From Marsupella aquatica (taxonomy: Eukaryota > Marchantiophyta): 64,000 nucleotides of DNA. Each line of letters begins with the position of its first letter. Positions within the stretch are counted from its first letter, which is position 1. Position numbers and translations under genes: made by a program. Location of the stretch: assembly GCA_973895155.1 (NCBI GenBank), contig OZ316896.1:9610001-9674000 (forward strand). The letters run 5' to 3'. This document shows, in pieces, positions 12,051-22,905 of the stretch. The notes under the pieces are model-generated. The model did not search any database. It was given only the letters and a program-made list of their open reading frames with translations, and was not told the origin of the DNA.

Positions 12051-15000
12051 TATACTTTTTACAGAAAAAGGTCAAATAGAGTACAAAAGAATAAACAAGA
12101 GGTCCCAAGTGGACAAAAGCAAGCTCAAAAGAAGTGAGCAAAAGGAAACTCTAAAAACCAAGAAAGAGTAACTAAAAGAAGTGAGCAAAAGGAAACCCCT
12201 AAAAACCAAGAAAGAGTAACTAAAGTTACCGCAAATGGACCGAGGTCCTCATCATACCTAGCAAATGTGACAACAAGTTAGTGATTTACATCAAGTGTCG
12301 AAACTAGATTGGCAAGTGGGACAGGAATGTCCTCTAGGGGGGCTAGCCACTGTGGAGTCACACTAGCACCCATTGTTAGAGATCGACGATAGACGGCCCG
12401 AGCTTTAGCACGTTGTAAGGTGACTGAAATGCGTTGGCGAAAGTGCGTGGTCAAAACAGACAGCGGGGGCCCGGTGGGACCCATCCAGCCGTGAACATCC
12501 CGAGCAGCTTGGCGAAGAAGCCCGTCGAACTGATGATGGAGACGCCCAAATATCTCAAGAGCAAGGGGCAGGAAGCTATCAGATGAAGCTCGTGCAGCAT
12601 ATTTGGCATCCTTCGTTGTTGCTGCTCGTGATGCTGTTGCCCCTGCCGTTGTTGCCGCTATCCCAATGATGTCTTGGCGCAATGGGTTTGCCACCACTAC
12701 ATCTGCCAAAGTACGGTGACCTTCACGGACCATGGTAAGATCCACCCGTAACCGCTGTGATGGAGGACCAGGTAACTCGAGCACCACCTCCCGCCGCGTG
12801 CAGACCAAAGGGCCAGAGAGAACCTGAGGAGTCGCATCTCTCACAGCGTCGTGAACAAAAATGGTTTTGCCGCCCAAACTGCATGGAAGAAGATGGACAC
12901 CTGTGGCATCACAAGGCTTCCCACAAGTGCAAGTAGGAGGTAAACCAGCAAGAAGTGGGTGGGGCAAGCCCATACGAAGGCGCATGGCTGTCGCAAACTC
13001 CGCTGAAGACATCCGCAGGTGAGGAATGACTGGATTGGCCTGAAGCCAGCCTCCTGCGCCCTTCCCTCCGAAAAAAAGAATCCGAGCTAGGTCCGTGTCA
13101 GGTGCCTCGATGAGGATGCTGGAAAGGGTGAAAGCGTGCATACGCCCAACAAGGTCTGCCTGAAGACAGACGGGGTCCAAGGATAAAAACTCCTGGAAGG
13201 AAGGTAACGCAGCTCGAACAGGATCGGGTAGTGATGACCGCGCCGTGCGCAAATAAACCTGAAATGGGAGGGAACCCTCCTCGACCTCCATGAGAGACGA
13301 AAGTAAAAAAGGTCGATCCTCAGTAAGGAAACGATCTGCCAACAATGAGAAGGTGGCCACCCACGCGCCCAAGAAGACCAAAGGTGCAAGGCGCTCAGTG
13401 GAAGTAAGCCCAAAACCACCGTGAGAAATAGGAAGACTGAGCTGTCGATGAAGTCACGGGGATGAGAGCAAAGTACCTGGCCCTAAAAGAGAGGCCAAAG
13501 TCTCACGAATGGAGACATCAAACGCTCGGAGGTGTAGATAAAGATCCTCGGTAGGGGGATGCGTCCGAGCCAAATAGGACGCACGAGGGTGGATGCATCT
13601 CAACAACAACCCAAATGTTGCTTGAGAGTCTGCTAACTTAGGGAGCATAGGAGTAGGGGCTAAGGCAGCCTGGAGAGCGTCAGCAATGAAGATGAGCAAA
13701 AGGAGGCGGTATCGACTGAGGACCCGAAGACCGTCGGCTGGACGTAAGAACTCAGGGGGAAGCGCAAGATCAGAGGGTAACCCAGCTGGACTCCATGCAC
13801 AACTCTTCACCGGCTGAACCCGTAAACCGAGGCCCAACAAATGGGTGGAAAGGGTGGCGAGGGCAGAAGTAACAGCAACAGGTGGACCAATGATGTGGGT
13901 GTCATCTGAAAGGGAGGGGAAGATACACTGGGGGTGGGCCGCGGAGGCTTCCCGTAAAGCAGTAAAATGGGCAATGGCAAAAAGAGGCCCACCCAAAGGG
14001 TCACCCTGACGTGTACCTTCTGCAGAAGAAAGAGTGATATACACTCCTGTAGAGGTGTGATGACTATAGAAGAGGGGGGCCTCGAACCCATAAAAACAAC
14101 GGACAAAGGGGTAAGGGACTGGATGTCTGGATCCGCTGCCCTCAAAGCACGAAAAATTGCTGCCCAAGAAACCGTATTGAAAGCATTGGAGACATCAACC
14201 TGGAGGACAACCCAATTATGGTGGAGGTCCAAGGTAGTACGAATACCCGCAATAACTGTCTCACAACCGCCAGGAACGCCCACTGCAAACTGATGTGGAG
14301 AGAGATGATCCGATAGTGCAGAGCGAACTGCGATGAAAGTGTGCGAGACACCAGACGAAGAAAAACCTCTCCAATAGCAATGGGCCGAACACCCGATGAA
14401 GACTTAGCCATGGCCAATAAACGAGAAGCACTCAAAAGCCGAGAGACGGGAGGAGGCAAACGGCCGGCAGCAATACACTAGCAAAAGGAGAAGAAAACTG
14501 GAAAACCAGACTGAGGATCCTCAGGGGGGAATAAATCACGAAAATGCTCAAAGACATAGCCAGAGGGGCCACCAGCCGCGCAACGCGGAGCATGGAGGAA
14601 AGCATAGGTGAAGTGGTCCCTACTAAACTGAAGATCCTCCTCAGGCTCAAAATCCTCCACGAACAAAGGGAGCTGATCATAGGGCTGCGGATGGAGATCC
14701 TGAAGGGCCGTCAAGGTGACCTCGCCAGGGGGGGCTGGTGTGGTGGGAGAAAGGGCCTGGACCGCACGATGATATTCACCAGCCTGGGCTAAACGACAAG
14801 AGCGACAAAGACGTCTATGCTCTGGAGGATGAGAGTGGCGAGCTGGGTCAGACAAAGCACGGGTAGTAAAGGAACGGGCTCGAAAAAAGTACTCTTCCTG
14901 AAGCTGTTCCCAATCTCCCCGCAGAAAATGATGGATACGAGAGGCAGTCTCACGATGACCCACACGACCACCGTGACTAGGGAGGGTAAGAGTCCACTGT

Positions 15001-15430
15001 GGAAAAAGCATGAGTAAAGACCAATAGGAGACCTCGATAGGATGCGCCAAGATAAGCTGCATGAGTTGCAACAAGGATGACCGAACTAATGGGCGCAACG
15101 CTAATGGGATGTGGTTATAAAGGTGAGGTCTAATGTACCCTGGATGGTAGGCTGGAAGGGGGTCTAGAGAGCGAACCCAACTTCATGCCTGCTCGGAAGC
15201 CTCCAAGGAAGGAGGGGCAAAGCTAACTGGGTCAAGAGGGCGCTGGGGCTGGGATTGTGCTTGCTGGCGACGTTGGCACCGGCCCCGCCCGCGGTGATGA
15301 GGAAGGGAGAGGCCAACCCAGCCACACTCAGGACAAGTATGCAGGGGACGCTCGTCTGGGGAGGGAGCAGGGAACGACTGGACAGGAGGTGGGGGGGAAC
15401 CGACGTGGATGAAGAGGCCGGAGGGGGATG
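12051..15430 (-). mobile_element. Non-LTR retrotransposon body (restriction-like-nuclease LINE type), decayed
   Basis: This is the 3' and central part of a minus-strand LINE-like element. Its 5' part continues at 21885-22260 beyond an inserted copia element. In order it shows an N-terminal zinc finger (CPECGWVGLSLPHH..C, near 15300-15360), a pre-RT segment, the RT core, a Cys/His knuckle and a C-terminal nuclease-like domain. This domain order is known for early-branching non-LTR elements of the R2/NeSL type, which nick target DNA and prime reverse transcription there. A 47-bp tandem duplication lies in the 3' region (about 12131-12224). The exact 3' end is uncertain and no clear poly-A tail was seen. 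Confidence 0.8.
12278..15180 (-). pseudogene. Broken RT / restriction-like endonuclease ORF of the LINE-type element
   Basis: Reading minus-strand from about 15180, the pre-RT region includes RLCRSCRLAQAGEYHRAVQA and AAGGPSGYVFEHFRDLF, typical of this RT family. RT motifs follow: SSSGVRPIAIGEVFLRL, VVLQVDVSNAFNTVSW (catalytic Asp), GTRQGDPLGGPLF, and SLSDDTHI in place of the usual (F/Y)xDD. The C-terminal part has CTCGKPCDATGVHLLPC, a CCHC-type knuckle, then VRDA, RVDLTM, LADVVVANPL and KDAKYAARASSDSF, resembling the PD-(D/E)xK-like nuclease of R2-type elements. Breaks are a TAG near 14478, two frameshifts near 14300 and 14110, and a TGA near 13454 (CCG-TGA, compatible with a CGA to TGA change). 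The element cannot encode a full protein as it stands. Confidence 0.82.
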
Positions 15431-15833
15431 TGTTGAGCAGAGACGACGATCGCAACGGCAAGCCCATGAACCATCCAACGCACAATAGTCGACACAAGAG
15501 ATACGTGGTTCACCTCTTTGAGGCTACGTCCACGGGAACACACAAGAGAGCTTTACTGAACTCTAAGCCCGTCGGCTATACCGAGTCTCCACAGTGTAAG
15601 CTCTCCCTATCTCTCAAGTGGCTCCATAACAATGAGCCTTGGTTCTTCATCTCCAAGCACACATGTCTCTTATGATATAGTGTGCAACTTAGTTGTACCT
15701 AACCACATAGTTGTACCTAATCACGTAGTTGTACCTAACCACATAGTTGTACCTAATCACGTAGTTGTACGTAACCACGTAGTTGTACCAACCACGTCAT
15801 ACCTAACCTAGACGTAAGAGTAAATACCCAACA
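15431..15833 (-). repeat. Copia 3' LTR (element orientation)
   Basis: The 403-bp LTR contains four to five GTAGTTGTACCTAA(C/T)CAC-type subrepeats at about 15684-15800. It pairs with 21482-21884. Confidence 0.95.
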
Positions 15834-15845
15834 ATCTTCCCCTTG
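15834..15845 (-). other. Copia polypurine tract
   Basis: On the minus strand AAGGGGAAGAT lies directly upstream of the 3' LTR. This is the expected position and composition for plus-strand priming. Confidence 0.8.
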
Positions 15846-16017
15846 ACTCTGGTCTAGGGGAGAGTAATACTGCCAATGTATATGATCCCTCAGCGGGAAG
15901 TTCTGGACAAAAACCAAACCGGTTTCCCTCTCTAACTAGAGCAAACCAGAATTAAGCCTAATACAAAGGAATGAGGAAGAGCATATATCAGTAATTACAA
16001 TGAATGTTAAGAAAACT

Positions 16018-19000
16018 CTACTTGTGATGCAATTGCAAAACCTGCAATACGTCACGGTGTCTAGAGAAACTCTCCAAAGGAATCACTTTGGTAAATGCGT
16101 CAGCCGGGTTGAGTTTACCATCAATCTTGACTAGCTCAAACAAATTATCAGACACAGCCTGCCTGATAAAATGGTACCTAACGTCAATGTGCTTCACTCT
16201 GCTGTCCATCACCTGGTTCACAGCAAGGTGGAGCGCACTTTGACTATCACAATGGAGCTTCACATTCCCCTGTGGCAATCCCATTTCAGTGATAAGTCTA
16301 TCCAACCAAATCGCTTCCTTTGCTGCTTCCGCAGCTGCAACATACTCCGCTTCTGTAGTAGACTGAGCAATACACTTCTGCAAAGTAGACCTCCAACTTA
16401 TGCATCCACCGCCAAGTGTGAACACGTATCCTGTTGTTGATCTCCTTCGGTCCAAATCTTGTCCATAGTCAGAATCAACATAGCCAATCAATGATTTAGC
16501 ATTCTTTGCATTCGCATCAAATAAAAGACCATGATCCACGGTACCCTTCAAGTACCTGATAATCCACTTCACTGCTTCCCAGTGTACCTTCCCTGGATTC
16601 GACATGTACCTGCTCACCTTGCCCGTAGCCATGGCAAGATCAAGTCTAGTGCAAGTCATCAAATACATGAGACTCCCCACTGCCTTGTCATATGGAACCT
16701 TTGACATCAACCCCTTCTCTGTGTCATCCGTAGGACAGAACGCTGATGATAACTTGAAGTGTGGAGCCAACGGGGTACTTACTGGCTTGCTATTCCCCAT
16801 GTTGAACCTTGCAATTACCTTCCTCGCATAACTGCTCTGCGTCAACCATAGCTTGCCAGCTTCCAAGTCCCTAGTGATCTCCATACCCAAAATCCTCTTA
16901 GCTGGCCCTAAGTCCTTCATCTTAAACTCTGCACTAAGCAGTGCCTTGAGCTTAACAATCTCAGACCTATCCTTGGCTGCAATTAGCATATCATCCACAT
17001 AAAGTACTAAAACAATGAACCCAAAGACAACATTCTTTACCGGTTTTAAATACACACAAGGGTCAAATACACTTCTGTGAAAACCTTGTGACCGAATCCA
17101 ATCGTCAAACCGCTTGTTCCACTGTCTTGGTGACTGCTTCAACCCATACAAGGATTTCAACAATCTGCAAACCAATTCCTCCTGTCCTCTCTTCACAAAA
17201 CCTAGCGGTTGTCTCATGAAGATCACCTCTTCCAATGTGCTATAGAGGAAAGCTGTGACAACATCCATCTGATCTAGCAGCAGACCAAACATTACAACAA
17301 GTACACACAATAGTCGTATTGTAGAGTACTTAGCAACTGGTGAGAAGACCTCATTGTAATCCACACCTTTCTCTTGTGTGAATCCCTTTGCTACCAATCT
17401 AGCCTTGTAGACCTTCGATCCACCTCCTATGGAATTATCCTTCAGCTTGTAAATCCACTTGCTGTCCACCACTTGCTGACCCTTAGGCAGCTTAACAAGC
17501 TTCCAAGTTTTGTTGTCCTTTAGTGACTGCATCTCTGTTTGCATTGCTGCAGTCCACTTCTGCTTCTCCTTTGAAGCACTTGCCTCATGAAATGAAGAAG
17601 GTTCCCCTTCTTCCAAAATTAACGCATCACCCTCATCATCAGTTGTAAAATCATCCTCTTGCAGTTGAGATGAATCAACCCACTGTCCATACCTTGGTGG
17701 AGCGCGTACAGTGCGACCAGATGTTCTTCTAGCCGATGACTCCGGTTGATCTGCGTGTGCTGGTACAATTTGAAGCTCAACAACATCCACTTGCTGCTCA
17801 CCAGCATCAACAAACTCCTCTGGTTCCTCTGGCACAGGAACCAGCTCCATAATTGGAGCAACTTCTTCTCTCCGGTCATGCACCTCATAACCAATCTCTC
17901 CCTCAACGAGATCCGGGATAGGAGATTTTCCTTTGTCAGTACGGGAGACCTGAGTATTCTCCCCTTCCTTCAATAATCTGGATTCATTGAAGGAAACATC
18001 CCTACTGACAACGAGCTTACAGGCAATAGGATCCCATAGCCTATAGGCTTTCACACCACTCTGGTACCCAAGAAAAACACATTTCCTGGAGGTAGGATCC
18101 AACTTGGTCCTATTCTGCTTCGGTGTGAGAGCATATGCATCACTTCCAAAAACTACCAAGCCATGATAGTCTGCTTGCCGCTTATAGCGCATCTCAAACC
18201 GCGTTTTGAAATTGATAGCACTAGAAGAAGAAAGATTTACCAAATAAGCTGCGGTATTGATAGCTTCTGCCCAAAATTCTTGTGGTAAACCTGATTGGCT
18301 CAACATACTCCGTGACCGCTCCAACAGTGTCCGATTGAGCCTCTCAGTGACACCATTCTGCTGCGGAGTATAAACTGTGGAAAGATGGCGAGTTATCCCC
18401 TGTTCTGAACAGTACTCTTCAAATTCCATTGAAGTGTACTCCCCGCCGTTGTCTGACCTCAGAATCTTCACCCTTGTATCCAAACACTTGATCGTGTTTC
18501 CAGTCTAATTCTCCACTTGGGCCTTCCACTTCTTAAAAATGGACAAGACATCAGACTTATGCGTCATGAAATAAATCCACACAAATCTTGAGTAATCATC
18601 AATAAATGATACATAGTACAACTTTCCAGAGTGTGAGGGAGTCGGGGATGGACCCCACACGTCACTATGTATGTACTCAAGAACCGCTTTAGAACGATGA
18701 GTTCCAACACCAAAAGCACGACGATGCTGCTTTCCAAGAATGCAATGCTCACAAAACTCTAATTTATAAGATTGCAAATCAGAAATGAGTCCATTCTTCC
18801 ATAAGATAGCCAAACCCTTCTCACTCATGTGGCCTAGCCGTGAATGCCACAGTTGAGTCATCTCCTCGTGAGACTTGGTTACATTGGCCTCTCCACATAC
18901 AGTATTGCCCTGTAACACATACAAATTCTTTTGTCTACTCCCCTTCAAAATCACTGTCTCTCCCGACCTAACTTGAAGTTCACCATCAATAACGCTCCAT

Positions 19001-20329
19001 TGATGACCATTTGAATCCAACACACCGAGTGAAATCCAACACACGCATGCGAGGTACATACCTGACTCCGGACATTGTGCGCACAGCGCCATCAAACATT
19101 TGAATCTTCACAGACCCAATTCCCTCAATTTGACAGGAGTGATTATTTCCCATCAGAACTGAACCGTTTGAAACAGAGTAAGAACTGAAAAACTCACGAA
19201 TGTAACAAATATGAAAAGAGCAAGCACAATCAAGAATCCACACATCATCTGCTCTCCTAGATGACGTGCACAGGGCATACCCCCGGCTTCATAAAACATA
19301 CTCATCATTGAGTAAATCAGCTTCTCCATCAGCCCTAGCCACATTTGCCGATGAAGTTTCCGCTGCCTTTCCCTTACAGTCTCGCTTGAAGTGTCCAACT
19401 TGGTTGCACTTCCAACATGTCACCTGCCTCCTCTGAGGGGATTTACCCTTGGACTTAGATCTGGATTTAGATCTAAACTGGGTTCTACGGTCCCCAGTTG
19501 GTCGCTGCATACTCCTCCCACGGTTAACATTGAGGGCAGCACCAGATGATGAAGGCTGTGACGTGATGTGCATCTTCTGCTGAAGATCATCACTAAGCAG
19601 AGAACTTACCACGTCATTGTATGAAATGGTATCCCTATCACGATGCAACAACACTCGTGATAGGGACTGGTAAGATGGAGGCAATGAACTAAGAAGCTGC
19701 AGAGCCTTCGTCTCATCATTCAAAGTCTCCCCAAGGTTTTCCAAGTCAACGACCATGTCGTTGAAAGCATCCACATGGTCTTGCAACTTCGTACCAGATT
19801 CCTTCATCCTGAAACTCATCAGTTTGTAGGAAGTGTAGAGCCGGTTCGACAACTCCTTGCGGTGATACTTGCTCTGCAATTCCGCAAACAAGGACATGCA
19901 ATCCTTATGTGCACCCAACTGCTTGATGATGGGAGGCATGAGATAGAGTGTAACACACCACACTCCCTGCTCCTGCATGCGGTCCCATTGTTTCTCATCA
20001 ACATCGTCTTCACGAGGGCTCAGCAGTTGGCCCATCCCTGACGCATAAAGCACTCCCTTCACCTGCTTCTCCCATAGCAAGTAGTCAGAGCGCCCATCAT
20101 ACTTTGTCACTTCATACTTGGGTCCCCCAAGCTTGAAAGTCCCCATCTTCTTCTTTGGCACTACCGTGAGCTCCGGTAGTAGTACTGCTTCCTCCACCAC
20201 ACGCCGCACCGGTGATGGTATCGGTGTCACGTGCTCTTTCTCCTGCTCCTCTCTCTGCCCGTGAAACCTCCGCAGTGATCCTCGTGCTTCAAGTTCCACA
20301 TCTTCGAAAAACTCCTCCAAATCACTCAT
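16018..20329 (-). pseudogene. Copia gag-pol polyprotein, interrupted
   Basis: Gag starts at 20329 and carries the knuckle CWKCNQVGHFKRDC. A TGA at about 19289 precedes the protease region (19243-18986), whose active-site segment reads WILDCACSFHIC where copia proteases normally have D-(S/T)-G. A frameshift near 19045 follows. Integrase (19095-18505 and on) has the HHCC zinc site (HSRLGH, CEHCILGK) and D..D..E residues in SDVWGP, RSDNGGEY and the NGVTERLNRTL region. A TAG at about 18502 interrupts it. The 821-codon frame from 18483 carries the rest of integrase, RT with YVDDMLIAA, and RNase H (GYVDSDYGQD, TEAEYVAAAEA, ADAFTK). RT and RNase H look intact. The three breaks suggest a defective or decaying copy. 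Confidence 0.9.
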
Positions 20330-21467
20330 ATGAGAAAATCACAAAAAATGTTGTTTTTCACAACTTCTCAAAAAACTTGAAACTCAACACCGCCGCGTAG
20401 CCCACAAAGCTAGGAGTCCAATACTGAAAACCGAAATCAAAATCGAAATTTGACGGAAAAGTTATTCAAACTTCGGTCGAGGTGGGTAAAACCTTGGTAA
20501 ACTCCCCCGTTTTGACCACCTTAGGGAATAATCAAAATACCAAGTACAACCCGTTGTCAGAATTGCGATGTGATTGGTGCGCTGCGTTGCCAACTTCAAT
20601 GGCTACGACCTCGCCAAAAAATAACCAAAAAAGTTACCGTTCGGCGGATAAAATCTTTGTCGGACGGTCAAAAAATAGTTCTCTGGTTTTTTGGAATATT
20701 CTATGACCCTTGTACAGGCCCTGTGGGAATTTTGGAAGAACAATCGAGGGGCTGACATGTGTCCTCGAACCCCCAAAACCCCCTACCACCCTTCGTCGTC
20801 GAAATCTGGTCGCGCGCGCAGAAAATACACACGGTAGAATGTACCCCTCGACACCAAACGCAAGATATCTCACTCAGGTTTTGACAAAATCAAGATCCGA
20901 TTTCAGATTTGGAAACTAGACTCCGAGGCGATGAAGATTGATATAAGAAGCACCCAAAATGAGGAAAGAACGAGGGGAAAAAATTGGTAAAGATGACAGA
21001 TTTCTCTCAATTGCCATAGCCAATTTCGAATTAGATTTTCAAAGAGAAAAAAATGGTACCTTGTCAACAACGAATGTTGATCAATTGCACTTGGTGCCAT
21101 CACCAAGTCCAACAAGGTAATTGATTTTGCTTAGCCTTCCTCTTTGCATCAAAGAGCCAATCCTGGACTCAAAAACAATCGTCTTGCCTCAATCTCTCCG
21201 TTGAGTCAAAACACTTGACGCTTCTCCCTCCGAGTCGATTGCCAACTTTCTTCACAAAATCCAGAACAACGAAAACTTAGATCTCTCTGCACCACGAGCT
21301 CCGTTCAACAATTTCTTCACACCGTTAGAAAGCTCTTGCCCTGATCTATCCGTTGAGCCCATAAACTCCAAGTTCCATGCGATGGAACTCTGGAAAATCC
21401 ACCAACACTCAACGCTGGAAAAACCGTCATGAAATCCCGTCACGAACACACGTCACCTCCCAAGCAT
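20330..21467 (-). other. Copia 5' leader
   Basis: This is the untranslated region between the primer-binding site and gag. No supported gene lies in it. Confidence 0.7.
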
Positions 21468-21479
21468 GCTCTGATACCA
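21468..21479 (-). other. Copia primer-binding site (initiator tRNA-Met)
   Basis: The minus-strand sequence TGGTATCAGAGC begins 2 nt inside the 5' LTR. It is complementary to the 3' end of plant initiator tRNA-Met, the standard copia primer. Confidence 0.93.
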
Positions 21480-21481
21480 AT

Positions 21482-21884
21482 TGTTGAGCATAGACGACGA
21501 TCGCAACGGCAATCCCATGAACCATCCAACACACAATAGTCGACACAAGAGATACGTGGTTCACCTCCTTGAGGCTACGTCCACGGGAACACACAAGAGA
21601 GCTTTACTGAACTCTAAGCCCGTCGGCTATACCGAGTCTCCACAGTGTAAGCTCTCCCTATCTCTCAAGTGGCTCCATAACAATGAGCCTTGGTTCTTCA
21701 TCTCCAAGCACACATGTCTCTTATGATATAGTGTGCAACTTAGTTATACCTAACCACATAGTTGTACCTAATCACGTAGTTGTACCTAACCACATAGTTG
21801 TACCTAATCACGTAGTTGTACGTAACCACGTAGTTGTACCAACCACGTCATACCTAACCTAGACGTAAGAGTAAATACCCAACA
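21482..21884 (-). repeat. Copia 5' LTR (element orientation)
   Basis: This is the 403-bp mate of 15431-15833, with about five single-base differences. Confidence 0.95.
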
Positions 21885-22260
21885 GGATGCTGGAGGGGTG
21901 GAGGGGGAATGGGGTGGGGAGAGGAGCCAGGGCGTCGATGGGGTGGGCAGTAGACTGGGGGGACTGGCAGAGCATCGGGCATGGGGTCATCACGAAGATG
22001 AGAGAGATCCAATGAAGAAGAGCAAACACGAAGGCGACCACGAGGCGGGGGGGAGGAGGGGGGAGAACTGTGTGGGGGGGCTGGGCGCTTGCCCCGCGCC
22101 AACACTCTCAACGTAGACATGACAGGTCGCAACCCGATAAAAGCAAAAGCGCATCAAGAAGCAACAAAAGGCCCAACCAAGACATGTGAAAAGAAAGGGA
22201 AGGCTATGGAGAGAGCCCACCGCGTCAAAATCCGAAAAACGGCGCCACCGCTAGCCTAGA
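21885..22260 (-). mobile_element. 5' part of the split LINE-type element
   Basis: The second GGATG target copy starts at 21885. Minus-strand reading from 22132 gives a proline-rich frame (starts MRPVMSTLRVLARG) that runs into the insertion point. The copia element plus target duplication is 6459 bp, a multiple of three, so the frame is kept when they are removed. Low-complexity, proline-rich N-termini are common in such elements. The 5' boundary is not defined. Confidence 0.6.
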
Positions 22261-22577
22261 AAACCGTTGAGCACGTGCAGGCATAGCCGGGAACAAAGCT
22301 GGAGCACTCGTCGATGTGTCCGTTGAGGAGTCGGTGCGAGTGATTCTTTAAAGCGAGGTTGCTTCATTACGGACTTGTGAGTTCGGAAGCAGATCTAGCC
22401 AGCTGGACGAGTGGATGCTCTTGAAACTCAAGAGAAGGAAGTTTCTAGTGGTCTCCTGGTAGGGAAGCACCAGCACAGCCACGTTTCTACTTGGATCCTA
22501 AGACTACCGGGGGTGACTAATCAATGTCGACACATGTGCATGGCTGACAGCACACTGCTAACATTGGGTCTGACATT
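22261..22577. other. Intergenic
   Basis: No supported gene or repeat was seen. Confidence 0.4.
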
Positions 22578-22905
22578 GGGAGGTTTTCTGCCTGTACAAG
22601 GTGCACCTCCCGATGCTAATGCCCTAGCTATCTGAGTTAGATTTAAACTCCCTGGTCGTATTTAATAGATCCTAACGTACCAAAAGGAGAACTGTAAGCT
22701 CTGATGGACAAAATGATTAGACCTGGGAGGGTTCTGCCTGCACGAAGTGTATCTCCCGATGCCAATGCCCTAGATATCTGAGCTAGATTTAGACTCTCCG
22801 GCCGTCTCTAATGGATCCTAACTTTTATTATTTCCTCCATGGATCTTATCTACTAAAAGGAGAACTGTAAGCTTTGATGGACAGAATGGTTAGACCTCCG
22901 GAGGT
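22578..22905. repeat. Tandem duplication, about 147-175 bp unit
   Basis: Unit 1 at 22578-22724 and unit 2 from 22725 share GGGAGG, then TTCTGCCTG, CTCCCGATGC, AATGCCCTAG, ATCTGAG, AAAAGGAGAACTGTAAGCT and TTAGACCT in the same order. The second unit carries an extra AT-rich insertion near 22820-22845. Confidence 0.8.

Larger units (their letters stand above)
15431..21884 (-). mobile_element. Ty1/copia LTR retrotransposon, full length, inserted in the LINE
   Basis: Two 403-bp LTRs (15431-15833 and 21482-21884) begin TGTTG and end CAACA. A 5-bp target duplication GGATG flanks the element at 15426-15430 and 21885-21889. The coding order on the minus strand is gag, protease, integrase, RT, RNase H, which defines copia (integrase before RT). 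The LTRs differ at only about five positions in 403, indicating recent insertion. The coding region has two in-frame stops and one frameshift (see the polyprotein entry). A 1.15-kb untranslated leader lies between the 5' LTR and gag. Confidence 0.95.

Noticed and set aside
13967-14293. 108-codon plus-strand frame inside the LINE-type element
   Set aside because: Antisense shadow of the reverse transcriptase region.
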